NCBI GenBank assembly: GCA_019752775.1
Contig: JAIELU010000167.1
Location: 1-8,896 of the forward strand
DNA: 8,896 bases
Direction: 5' to 3'
Source of the DNA: Campylobacterales bacterium
Lineage (GTDB): Bacteria; Campylobacterota; Campylobacteria; Campylobacterales; Arcobacteraceae
Shown here: one piece after another, positions 1 through 6,892 of the stretch
How positions within the stretch are numbered: the first letter of the stretch is position 1
Layout of the letters: the number at the start of each line of letters is the position of its first letter
Notes under the pieces: generated by a model
Seen by the model: the letters and a program-made list of their open reading frames with translations, nothing else
The model's database searches: none
What the model was told of the DNA's origin: nothing
Position numbers and translations under genes: made by a program

Positions 1-1
1 A

Positions 2-280
2 GGACAACCTGATGAAAAACGAATCAAAAAAGCTTGTGGAATTTCTAATAAAGTAATCATTTATACATATCAAGAAAATATGGCATTACCTTGGTTTAAA
101 AAAATCGAGAATAATCTTAGTAGATTTAAAAATCTATCTATTATTAATTTAAATATGGATGAAGATATAGAAGAATTAACACAAAGAAGTATGAATTTAC
201 AATGTAATATTAGTGATACTGAACTATCTTTAATTAGCTCTGACAAAGATATGGTTATTACTCAAAATATCTTATTTTAG
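2..280 (+). CDS. yaeQ: YaeQ family protein, C-terminal part (5' end cut by window edge)
   Basis: The frame is open from the first bases and gives 92 residues before a TAG stop, with no start needed inside the window. The visible protein begins GQPDEKRIKKAC and continues through VIIYTY, a W-F-K-K-I-E-N segment, LSRFKNL and a closing block rich in Asp and Ser. From memory this matches the C-terminal half of YaeQ, a protein of about 180 residues with a fold related to PD-(D/E)xK nucleases and no firmly settled biochemical role. The GQPDEKR block is its best recognised signature. About half the protein lies outside the window. An internal ATG at position 80 should not be used as the start, because the conserved block lies upstream of it. 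The next gene on the same strand starts 72 bp later with its own putative promoter. Family assignment is confident; function is not. Confidence 0.85.
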   Translation, partial: GQPDEKRIKKACGISNKVIIYTYQENMALPWFKKIENNLSRFKNLSIINLNMDEDIEELTQRSMNLQCNISDTELSLISSDKDMVITQNILF

Positions 281-321
281 AATAATACTTTTAGCTACAT
301 ATTTTTTACATAATAAAATGC

Positions 322-347
322 TAATATCTATCCAAAAAAATTTAGGA
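322..347 (+). promoter_or_regulatory. Putative -10 box and ribosome site of the AEC permease gene
   Basis: TAATAT at 322-327 is a plausible -10 element. It is followed by a run of seven A and AGGA at 344-347, which sits 5 nt before the ATG at 353. No -35 box is evident, as is usual for housekeeping promoters in Campylobacterota. An alternative -10, TAAAAT at 314-319, is possible. The same leader design occurs before the gene at 7209. Confidence 0.4.
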
Positions 348-352
348 TAATT

Positions 353-1276
353 ATGAGCATTTTTTTTACTCTTTTAGGGAAAATTCTTCCTTTATACTTT
401 AGTATAATATTAGGAGTAATATCAACAGCTTTTTTAAATTGCAATAAAGATACAATTGCCAAAATATTACTTTTCATTCTAGGACCTTTAATAGTTTTTA
501 ATGCAACAATAAGCGTAAAACTCGAACCTTCTGTTTTATTTCTACCAATCTTCTTTTTTCTTTTAAGTACAATTATTGCTTTTACTTCTTTAGCTTATTT
601 TAAAACAATTTATAGTGATAATACTGCTAATTTATTAGCTTTTAGCACTGCAACTGGAAATACTGGAAATATTGGTATTCCTTTGGCTATTTTATTTTTG
701 GATTCTTATGTGGTAGATGTATTTATATTCACAGTTTTGGCCTCTTTGTTATACCAAAATTCGGTTGGTTACTACATCACAGCAAAAGGAAATTTTACAG
801 CTAAAGAGAGTTTTATCAAAGTTTTAAAATTACCTGTTTTACATGCTTTCATTTTAGGATTAATATTAAATATTTTAGGATTTAAAATACCTGAAATGTT
901 TATGGATTATACAAATTATTTAAAAGGTACTTATGCAATTTTAGGAATGATGTTACTTGGAATGGGAATGGAAAAAATTAAATCAGATAACTCATTTGAT
1001 ACAAAATTTATTTCATATACTCTATTTATCAAATTTATAATTTGGCCAGCTTTAATCGTTTTATTTATATATATTGATAATACTTTTATTCATTTTTTAA
1101 ACAAAGATTTTTATCTTTTAATGTTTATATTTTCAATCGTTCCTCTTGCAGGCAATACTGTTACGGTTGCTACTTTACTTAATGTTAAACCTGAAAAAAT
1201 GTCTATGGCTGTTTTTATATCTACTTTAGTTTCTTTATTTTATATTCCACTTATGATTTATTTATACAATCTTTAA
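353..1276 (+). CDS. AEC (auxin efflux carrier) family permease
   Basis: This 307-residue, very hydrophobic protein is a likely inner-membrane transporter of the AEC family, whose bacterial members export or import small organic acids such as malate. The N-terminus (LLGKILPLYFSIILG, residues 7-21) is the usual first helix. Residues 101-110 (TGNTGNIGIP) carry the Asn/Gly/Pro-rich broken helix of the first half, and a second one, PLAGNTVTVATLL, lies near residues 262-275 of the second half. About ten membrane segments can be drawn, and the length is normal for the family. The start is supported by AGGA 5 nt upstream. The gene converges on the MFS gene, and the two overlap by 4 bp at their 3' ends. 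The substrate cannot be read from sequence, and there is no obvious functional link to either neighbour. Confidence 0.88.
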   Translation: MSIFFTLLGKILPLYFSIILGVISTAFLNCNKDTIAKILLFILGPLIVFNATISVKLEPSVLFLPIFFFLLSTIIAFTSLAYFKTIYSDNTANLLAFSTATGNTGNIGIPLAILFLDSYVVDVFIFTVLASLLYQNSVGYYITAKGNFTAKESFIKVLKLPVLHAFILGLILNILGFKIPEMFMDYTNYLKGTYAILGMMLLGMGMEKIKSDNSFDTKFISYTLFIKFIIWPALIVLFIYIDNTFIHFLNKDFYLLMFIFSIVPLAGNTVTVATLLNVKPEKMSMAVFISTLVSLFYIPLMIYLYNL

Positions 1277-2409
1277 AATAACTTTCTTTTACTTATAACT
1301 AAAATAAAAGTTATAAGTAAAATTATACAAAACATATAAATCACCACATTCCAACCAAACTTCTCATATATAATAGATGGAAGAAAAGAGCCCAATGCTC
1401 CACCTAAATAGTAAAAGCTAAGATACATTCCTGAAGTTAAAGATTTTTGAGACTCTTTCATCGAATTAGCAAGTCCTGTACTAACTGTATGAACGGTGAA
1501 CATTCCTACACAAAATAAGAAAATTAGCAGAAATATAAATATTATATTTTCTTGAATTAAAAATATTGTTATAAAAAGAAAAAATATTAAACCAAATAAG
1601 ATTGTATTTAGTTCATTTTTAAAATATTTAACAATTTTACTTGAATTTAAAGAGATTAAAATTCCCATTCCATACCCTAAATAAAGCAATGAAATCTGAA
1701 ATTCTGATACATTTGATGAAATCTCTTTTACTCTAAAAGGTAAAATATTTAAAACACCACTAAATACAAAAAATACACAAAACATCAAAAAATATATTAC
1801 TAAAAATCTTTTATCTTTTAATATTTCCATTACGTCAGTAATTTTTGGTTTTGAAATAGTTGCTTCACCTTCATAAGATAATTTTGAAATAAAATAAATT
1901 GAAACTAAAATAGCTAAAGATAAAGAATAAAATACAAATTCATAAGATAAATTTGTAGCTATAAATCCAGAAAAAATCCTTCCAACTAAACCACCAAAAA
2001 CGGTAGATGCCACATAAATAGACATATTAAACTTTATATTTTCTTTATCTATATTTGCCAAAATACTCATCAAAGAAGTAAGAATAGCAGGAACTACTAA
2101 AGCTTCAATGACTCTAAAAAATAAAAATGACTCGTAACTTGTAGATAATCCTAAAAATATATTTGTAATAAATAAAATAATAGAGGAGTTAATAAGCATT
2201 TTTTTTACATTTATTTTTTCTAAAATATATCCATATATTATTGGAGATATTGCTAAAAAAAGCATAATTACAGCCGTAAATTGAGAAGCTTTTATAATTG
2301 ATACATTAAACTGTTTTGCTAATAATGGTTGTATTGGTTGGGTTGCATACATAACTGATAAAATAATTATGATGCAATAAATAACTATAAATAAATCTCT
2401 TTTTTTCAT
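1273..2409 (-). CDS. MFS transporter, YnfM-like; last gene of the dlt-linked cluster
   Basis: This 378-residue membrane protein has about twelve hydrophobic segments and no soluble domain, which fits a Major Facilitator Superfamily permease. The N-terminal YATQPIQPLLAKQF (residues 21-34) resembles the YATQPLLP motif of the YnfM/arabinose-efflux-like subgroup. GYILEKINVKKM (60-71) stands at the loop 2-3 motif A position but lacks the usual Asp and Arg pair. The Gly-rich stretch at 139-148 (GGLVGRIFSG) lies where antiporters carry motif C, so drug or metabolite efflux by proton antiport is the likely mode. The ATG at 2409 has only a weak ribosome site (AAGTGA). The gene begins 28 bp after the cysteine-containing gene, so it is probably co-transcribed with the dlt genes. 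Its last codons contain a perfect inverted repeat. The substrate is unknown, and a role in envelope D-alanylation is only suggested by position. Confidence 0.85.
   Translation of the reverse strand: MKKRDLFIVIYCIIIILSVMYATQPIQPLLAKQFNVSIIKASQFTAVIMLFLAISPIIYGYILEKINVKKMLINSSIILFITNIFLGLSTSYESFLFFRVIEALVVPAILTSLMSILANIDKENIKFNMSIYVASTVFGGLVGRIFSGFIATNLSYEFVFYSLSLAILVSIYFISKLSYEGEATISKPKITDVMEILKDKRFLVIYFLMFCVFFVFSGVLNILPFRVKEISSNVSEFQISLLYLGYGMGILISLNSSKIVKYFKNELNTILFGLIFFLFITIFLIQENIIFIFLLIFLFCVGMFTVHTVSTGLANSMKESQKSLTSGMYLSFYYLGGALGSFLPSIIYEKFGWNVVIYMFCIILLITFILVISKRKLF
1287..1322. repeat. Perfect 14-bp inverted repeat in the 3' end of the MFS gene; possible terminator
   Basis: The left arm 1287-1300 (TTTTACTTATAACT) and right arm 1309-1322 (AGTTATAAGTAAAA) are exact reverse complements around an 8-nt loop. 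The hairpin sits just inside the end of the MFS coding region and just past the stop of the convergent AEC gene, where a bidirectional terminator would be expected. Only two of the 14 pairs are G-C, and no clean T-run follows on either strand apart from the Ts of the stem itself. Terminator function is therefore plausible rather than shown. Confidence 0.45.
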
Positions 2410-2437
2410 AAAATCACTTATTCAAATAATTAAAAAA

Positions 2438-2806
2438 TTATTTATTCTCCCTAATAAATCTTTTTTCAATTTCTTCATCACTTAATTCAATATTATCTTC
2501 ATTTAAAAATCCATAAAAATAACTTTCACTAGCAATTAATACTTCAATTATTAAAATATTTTTATCTGGATAACTTTCAACAAATTTTTCAACTGTTTCA
2601 ATAGCAGAATTTTCCCAGTTTTTTTCAAGTTCATCATTATTTCCAACATCATAAAACAAACAATCTTCACACAATGAAAATAAATACTTTCCTGCACCTT
2701 CGTATATTTCAAAAGAGTTATCTTCATTATCTAATTTTTCATTTGTAAAAGGGCAATATAAACTAAATTTTCTTATCTCTTTAGGTTTTAATACAACTTT
2801 TCTCAT
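2438..2806 (-). CDS. Hypothetical 122-aa acidic protein with three cysteines, in the dlt operon
   Basis: I do not recognise this family. The protein is soluble and acidic, with no signal peptide or membrane segment. It has Cys18 in a YCPFTNEKL segment and a C-E-D-C pair at 46-49, an arrangement that recalls a small metal-binding knuckle with one ligand missing. The second half is Glu- and Asp-rich and largely helical in appearance, with a hydrophobic strand ILIIEVLIA around 84-92. The ATG at 2806 is chosen over an in-frame TTG at 2812: AAGGA (2813-2817) directly abuts the TTG but lies 6 nt before the ATG, which is normal spacing. It starts 12 bp after the dltA stop and is followed 28 bp later by the MFS gene, so it is almost certainly on the same transcript. 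A cytoplasmic accessory role beside DltA or DltC is possible but unproven. Confidence 0.75.
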   Translation of the reverse strand: MRKVVLKPKEIRKFSLYCPFTNEKLDNEDNSFEIYEGAGKYLFSLCEDCLFYDVGNNDELEKNWENSAIETVEKFVESYPDKNILIIEVLIASESYFYGFLNEDNIELSDEEIEKRFIRENK

Positions 2807-2818
2807 TATCAATCCTTT

Positions 2819-4255
2819 TTATAAACTTTTATATATATTAATTAATTCTTTTTTATCAATTTTATGATTTGAATTATATGGAAATTTTTCTAATTTTACT
2901 ATATCAGAAGGCACCATATAATATGGAAGTACTATTGATATTTCATCTTTTAAAGTATTAATATTAATATCTTTATTTGAAATAATAAAAGTAATTAATT
3001 TTACAACTTCTGTTCCTCTTTTTAAAGGAATTGTAATAGCATCTGTTACTTCTTTATTATTAGTAAACTCTTTATCAATTTCTCCAAGTTCAATTCTAAA
3101 TCCATGAAGTTTTATAAGTTCATCTTTTCTATTTGCAAAAAATAACATATTATCTTCAAAATATCCAAAATCGCCTGTTCTAAAACTTCTTTTTTCATAT
3201 TTTGGTTCAAATTTCTGAGCATTTAACTCTTCATTTTTGAAATATCCAATAGAAACATTATCTCCAACTATTTCTATTTCCCCAACATTTTCACTATCTT
3301 TATCTAATAAATTTATTATTGTATTTTTCTTTATATACCCAACTGGTAAACTTTTTGAATATTTATCAATTATTTCAGAAGTAATTTCTATTAAAGTTGT
3401 AGCAACTGTGGCTTCTGTTGGACCATAAGTATTAAGAACTTTAGACTCAGGGAAATTATTCTTTATTCTTTTTACTGTGGCTGAAGGCAAAACTTCTCCA
3501 CAAAATAAAAAGCTATTTAATGTTTTGATATTACTACTAACAAATTCAGCAGAAAGTAAATATTTACTAATAAAAGAAGGTGTTGAAACCCAAGTATTAC
3601 AATTATATTTTTTCAATCTCTCAAAATATTCAAGGTGATTTTCTAATAATTCTCTACTATTTAAAATAATAGTTCCCCCAAATAATAAAAATCCAACTAC
3701 TTCATATACCGATAAATCAAAACTAAAAGGTGCTTGATTCATAAAAATTGAATTATTACTAAATTTAAAATCTGTTTCTAGCCAAGTTTTAAAATCCAAT
3801 ATTGAATTTTTAGTAATTTGAACACCTTTTGGTTCACCTGTACTTCCTGAAGTAAATATAATATAAATTATTGAGTCATTTAAATGATAACTTGTATTTA
3901 TATTATTTGTATTAACTTCCATTTTGTTTTCAATAGTAAAAATTATAAGAGCTGAACTTAATATATTCACAATTTTATTAAGTCTTTCTTTTGGGTAAAT
4001 AGTATCAACTGGAATATATGGCAATCCCAAACTCATGCAAGCTGTCATACTTACGATAAATTTAGCCTCTTTATGTCCATAAATAACAACTGGATGACCT
4101 TTTGGAAGATTATATTTTAGAATCTCAATTTTAAGTTTTTCAACTTCATTTTTAAATTCATTCCAAGTTAAATCTTTATCACTTGCACTAATTGCAATTT
4201 TTTCCGAATCTTTATTGCACTCAACAAACTCTAATAATTCTAAATCAAATCTCAT
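2819..4255 (-). CDS. dltA: D-alanine--carrier protein ligase DltA
   Basis: This is a 478-residue adenylate-forming enzyme of the ANL superfamily. It activates D-alanine with ATP and loads it on the phosphopantetheine of DltC in the cytoplasm. The core motifs occur in order: phosphate loop FTSGSTGEPKG (134-144), NTYGPTEAT (275-283), RTGD (359-362), KLHGFRIELGEI (382-393) and the C-terminal NHKIDKKEL with the expected catalytic Lys465. FCGE at 251-254 includes Cys252, the position tied to D-alanine selectivity in characterised DltA, which favours DltA over a general amino-acid adenylation domain. It is a stand-alone domain a little shorter than Gram-positive DltA (about 500 residues). Its ATG overlaps the dltB stop as ATGA, so translation is probably coupled, and GGGAG lies about 11 nt upstream. 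It is placed last of the dlt core genes, unlike the Firmicutes order. Confidence 0.93.
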   Translation of the reverse strand: MRFDLELLEFVECNKDSEKIAISASDKDLTWNEFKNEVEKLKIEILKYNLPKGHPVVIYGHKEAKFIVSMTACMSLGLPYIPVDTIYPKERLNKIVNILSSALIIFTIENKMEVNTNNINTSYHLNDSIIYIIFTSGSTGEPKGVQITKNSILDFKTWLETDFKFSNNSIFMNQAPFSFDLSVYEVVGFLLFGGTIILNSRELLENHLEYFERLKKYNCNTWVSTPSFISKYLLSAEFVSSNIKTLNSFLFCGEVLPSATVKRIKNNFPESKVLNTYGPTEATVATTLIEITSEIIDKYSKSLPVGYIKKNTIINLLDKDSENVGEIEIVGDNVSIGYFKNEELNAQKFEPKYEKRSFRTGDFGYFEDNMLFFANRKDELIKLHGFRIELGEIDKEFTNNKEVTDAITIPLKRGTEVVKLITFIISNKDININTLKDEISIVLPYYMVPSDIVKLEKFPYNSNHKIDKKELINIYKSL

Positions 4256-5388
4256 ATAGGAACTCTCCCACTAAAAAAATATAGTGCTAAAATAGCACCA
4301 TTTATCATCAAAAATCGTTTTAAATTTATAGATATAATATCTGGAAAAATTGTAAAATAATCATATCCACCTTTTTTAACATAAACTACATAAATGTTAT
4401 GAATTGCTGAATAAATACCAAATAAAAATCCACTAAATATAAAATACCAAGTAAAACCATTCCACATTCCCATAAGTAAAAATGTAGCTATGATTGCTAA
4501 GTTTTGAATTAGTAATCTTTTCCCTTTTAAAATATTAAAATTATGTAAATATTTATATAAAGGTTTAAAGAAATAATCTGTTAACCAAGAACCTAAAGTA
4601 ATATGAAATCTTCTCCAAAAATCTTGTGGATTAGGAGCTAAATATGGATGATTAAAATTCATAGGAACTGTTATTCCCATCATAATACTCAAACCAACAG
4701 CCATAGCACTATATCCTGCAAAATCAAAGAAAAGATAAGTTGTATAAGAATATGCACTATTTATCATATCTAAAAGATGCACACTATTTTCATCAATAGG
4801 TATAAGCCAAAATTTATTTACGCATTCTGCAAAAATAAATTTAAACAATATTCCAACTAATAAAATATCCCAACCTTTCCCTATATTAGTAAAAGTTAAA
4901 TTTTCATAACCTTTTTGTAAATCTTCCTGAAACCTATATGATCTATCAATTGGACCTGCTAAAAGTGTTGTTGGAAATAATAAAAATGAAGTAAATTCAA
5001 TAAAAGATAATTTCCCATAATTATGGCTATCTACCATTGCTTGAATAGTTCTAAATGTAATATATGAAATACCAATAACCTTAAATATAGGGCTTACATC
5101 AATTTTATGAAGAATCATAGGTAAAGCAATAATTATCATAGGAATCAATGTACTTTGGTACTTATTTTTTACATAAATCCAATACACACCATAAACATAA
5201 ATCAGAAAAAATAAAACTTTTTCTGAATGTGGAATACAGAAATAAATATATATTATAATTGCTACAAACAATATCATTTTAAAAGAAATAATTTTATTTA
5301 AAATATTTTTAAATAAATGTAAAAATATAATAAAACCAAAAATTAAAATAAAAAAGTGTAGTCCCGAAAAAGGTAATATATGATACAT
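4252..5388 (-). CDS. dltB: D-alanyl transfer protein DltB (MBOAT family)
   Basis: This polytopic membrane protein of 378 residues belongs to the membrane-bound O-acyltransferase family. In the known pathway DltB accepts D-alanyl-DltC at the cytoplasmic face and passes the group outward. Typical DltB marks are FPTTLLAGPIDRSYRF (139-154 if counted from the TTG at 5391), FDFAGYSAMAVGLSIMMG (222-239), and NFNHPYLAPNPQDFWRRFHITLGSWLTDYFFKP, with a conserved His at 263. The later MBOAT motif usually written W-H-G reads W-N-G here (Asn311), so the residue commonly taken as the catalytic His appears to be Asn. The length is slightly below the usual 390-415. The ATG at 5388 is preferred over the TTG at 5391: GAGG lies 7 nt before the ATG, and the ATG overlaps the dltX stop as TGATG. 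The 3' end overlaps dltA by 4 nt. Confidence 0.92.
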   Translation of the reverse strand: MYHILPFSGLHFFILIFGFIIFLHLFKNILNKIISFKMILFVAIIIYIYFCIPHSEKVLFFLIYVYGVYWIYVKNKYQSTLIPMIIIALPMILHKIDVSPIFKVIGISYITFRTIQAMVDSHNYGKLSFIEFTSFLLFPTTLLAGPIDRSYRFQEDLQKGYENLTFTNIGKGWDILLVGILFKFIFAECVNKFWLIPIDENSVHLLDMINSAYSYTTYLFFDFAGYSAMAVGLSIMMGITVPMNFNHPYLAPNPQDFWRRFHITLGSWLTDYFFKPLYKYLHNFNILKGKRLLIQNLAIIATFLLMGMWNGFTWYFIFSGFLFGIYSAIHNIYVVYVKKGGYDYFTIFPDIISINLKRFLMINGAILALYFFSGRVPI

Positions 5389-5528
5389 CAAAAAGCCTCG
5401 TACACAAATTCTACTGTTGATTCAACATCTTGTCCACTTAAATCATCGATATTTTGATCTAAAATAATAAATGAAAAGCCTATAATCAATAGTAAATATA
5501 TTACAAAAGTTCTAAAAAAATAATTCAT
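5388..5528 (-). CDS. dltX: DltX-like membrane microprotein, 46 aa
   Basis: A short frame between dltD and dltB encodes MNYFFRTFVIYLLLIIGFSF, then a polar stretch, then a C-terminus ending FVYEAF. It has one membrane segment (about 7-23) after a positively charged N-terminus, followed by an acidic external tail. This is the architecture of DltX, the roughly 50-residue partner of DltB in Firmicutes, whose conserved C-terminus reads F-x-Y-x-x-F (FIYNEF type). Tyr43 matches the invariant Tyr, proposed to carry the D-alanyl group between DltB and DltD. A strong GAGGAG (5536-5541) lies 7 nt before the ATG. The start is 1 bp after the dltD stop, and the stop overlaps the dltB ATG (TGATG). Position beside dltB, size, topology and C-terminal motif agree, so the call is confident despite low sequence identity. 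Confidence 0.88.
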   Translation of the reverse strand: MNYFFRTFVIYLLLIIGFSFIILDQNIDDLSGQDVESTVEFVYEAF

Positions 5529-5529
5529 C

Positions 5530-6666
5530 TTATTTCTCCTCTTTTGTCATAAAATGCTCAATAATTTTCTGATTAATATCAACCCAACCCAACTCACCTG
5601 GATGTACAATATCAGTTAAAGTTCCTATTTTATAATCCTCTTTTTTATATGTCCACCTATCAAAATATTTATAACCATGTTCTTCAACTTTTGATTTTAC
5701 AGTTAACATAAGTTTATTCATTTCTTCTCTATTATTTACAAAAACATAAGGATGTAAATCTTGCATAACAAATAAAGGTTGAATTTTATAATCTTTCAAA
5801 AAATCAAGTAAAATTAATAAATCATGATATTCTTCATTTTGGGCTAAGGACGGAAGTGTAATACCAAAAGGGAAATTTCCTTTATCTATTTCTGGTTGAA
5901 TTATATTTGTAAAATATTCATCATTTATTCCATAAATATTATTTGTTACTGGAAGAGTATTTTTAGCAGCTTCAATTTTTAAATTATCATAATCAAGTAT
6001 TGGATTTTGATACTTTACAAGCTCTGAGTCTGGATCTTTATTATCAAAATTTTGAATTATTATTTTTTTAATCTCATCATTTAAATAATCATCTTTTATT
6101 ATATCATAAGCATATTCATATATAAAATTTGGATTTTTAATATATGCAATATTATTTTTAATATAATCACTAACAAAAATTTTATATTTGTCATCTGATT
6201 CACTTTGGAAATAAAGTTTATTCATCATTCCCGGATACATATATTCCAAAAATTTTGGCATAGTTAAACCATTATCACTAGAACCACTAAACCAACTAGG
6301 AGATAAAAGTACTACTACTCTTGCATTTTGTCTTACTTTTTCGTTATCACAGGCTGCCAATTGGGACATTATTACAAAGTCTTGTTGTCCTTCATTTCCT
6401 TGAGCTCTTAATGGTAATTTTAAATCTTTGTTAAAATAATTTTGAGGTAAAAATTTTAGGTCTGGATATATCACTAATTCGGAAGAACCAAAAACTATAA
6501 TTTTACCACTTTCTAAGTCGTCTTGTAGACTAGTAGTTTTTTGTAATGAATCTTGTAAAGGAATTGCATAATAATTTAAAATTTGATTTTTACTAATATA
6601 AAGTAGTGATATAACAACTACTAATGCTATAAAAAAAGCGTAAATATTTACAAAAAATTTATTCAC
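5530..6666 (-). CDS. dltD: D-alanyl transfer protein DltD
   Basis: This 378-residue protein has one N-terminal membrane anchor (about residues 7-24) and a large extracytoplasmic domain of the SGNH/GDSL-like DltD family. It completes D-alanyl transfer to the envelope acceptor. VFGSSELVI (58-66) holds the Gly-Ser-Ser-Glu nucleophile block (Ser61/Ser62), and DIVHPGELGW (352-361) supplies the Asp352-x-x-His355 pair, so the catalytic set is intact. AQGNEGQQDF (88-97) and LSPSWFSGS (125-133) are other DltD-like segments. It is modestly shorter than Gram-positive DltD (about 390-420). The start is GTG at 6666, overlapping the dltC end by 8 nt, with AGGA very close upstream. No alternative Met lies before the anchor. 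In a Gram-negative cell the catalytic domain would face the periplasm, and the acceptor there is not known from this sequence. Confidence 0.92.
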   Translation of the reverse strand: MNKFFVNIYAFFIALVVVISLLYISKNQILNYYAIPLQDSLQKTTSLQDDLESGKIIVFGSSELVIYPDLKFLPQNYFNKDLKLPLRAQGNEGQQDFVIMSQLAACDNEKVRQNARVVVLLSPSWFSGSSDNGLTMPKFLEYMYPGMMNKLYFQSESDDKYKIFVSDYIKNNIAYIKNPNFIYEYAYDIIKDDYLNDEIKKIIIQNFDNKDPDSELVKYQNPILDYDNLKIEAAKNTLPVTNNIYGINDEYFTNIIQPEIDKGNFPFGITLPSLAQNEEYHDLLILLDFLKDYKIQPLFVMQDLHPYVFVNNREEMNKLMLTVKSKVEEHGYKYFDRWTYKKEDYKIGTLTDIVHPGELGWVDINQKIIEHFMTKEEK

Positions 6667-6892
6667 TTATCCTGCTCTTTATATAAGTAGTTAACTTGTT
6701 TATACTATCAAAATTACTTTCAATAATATCTCTAACATCAATTTTTATACTAAACTCTTCTTCTAACATCATTGCTAAATCAACTGTTCCCATACTATCA
6801 ATCAAATTTGAAGTATATAAAGGGTCATCATTTCCAACTTCTTTAAATATAATTTCTTCCACTAGTGGTTTTATTCTTTTTGTTATTTCCAT
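6659..6892 (-). CDS. dltC: D-alanyl carrier protein DltC
   Basis: This is a 77-residue acyl-carrier-like protein that carries D-alanine as a thioester on phosphopantetheine. The attachment site is Ser33 in NLIDSMGTVDL (29-39). The DSMGTV form is characteristic of DltC, as opposed to DSL in fatty-acid carriers. The four-helix carrier pattern fits, with EEEFSIKI after helix 2 and the IIESNFDSINKL segment leading to the last helix. Size is normal for DltC (about 78-80). AAGGGG lies a few bases before the ATG. The gene starts 40 bp after the putative lipoprotein gene with no convincing terminator between, and its 3' end overlaps dltD by 8 nt. It heads the dlt core here, whereas in Firmicutes dltC usually follows dltB. 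Confidence 0.94.
   Translation of the reverse strand: MEITKRIKPLVEEIIFKEVGNDDPLYTSNLIDSMGTVDLAMMLEEEFSIKIDVRDIIESNFDSINKLTTYIKSRISE

Noticed and set aside
80..280. Stand-alone 66-residue gene starting at the ATG at 80
   Set aside because: The same frame is open upstream to the window edge and encodes the conserved GQPDEKR block of YaeQ, so this ATG is internal.
2424..2443. 8-bp A/T-only inverted repeat (AAATAATT, loop AAAA, AATTATTT) between the cysteine gene and the MFS gene
   Set aside because: All pairs are A-T, so it is unstable, and such repeats are expected by chance at this base composition. It is not treated as a terminator.
2810..2812. TTG as start of the cysteine-containing gene
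   Set aside because: AAGGA abuts this TTG with no spacing, while the ATG at 2806 has the normal 6-nt gap.
3237..3428. 63-residue frame on the plus strand
   Set aside because: It is antisense to the middle of dltA, has no ribosome site or recognisable protein, and is a shadow of a well-supported gene.
5389..5391. TTG as start of dltB
   Set aside because: The next codon is an ATG with better spacing from GAGG and a TGATG overlap with dltX.
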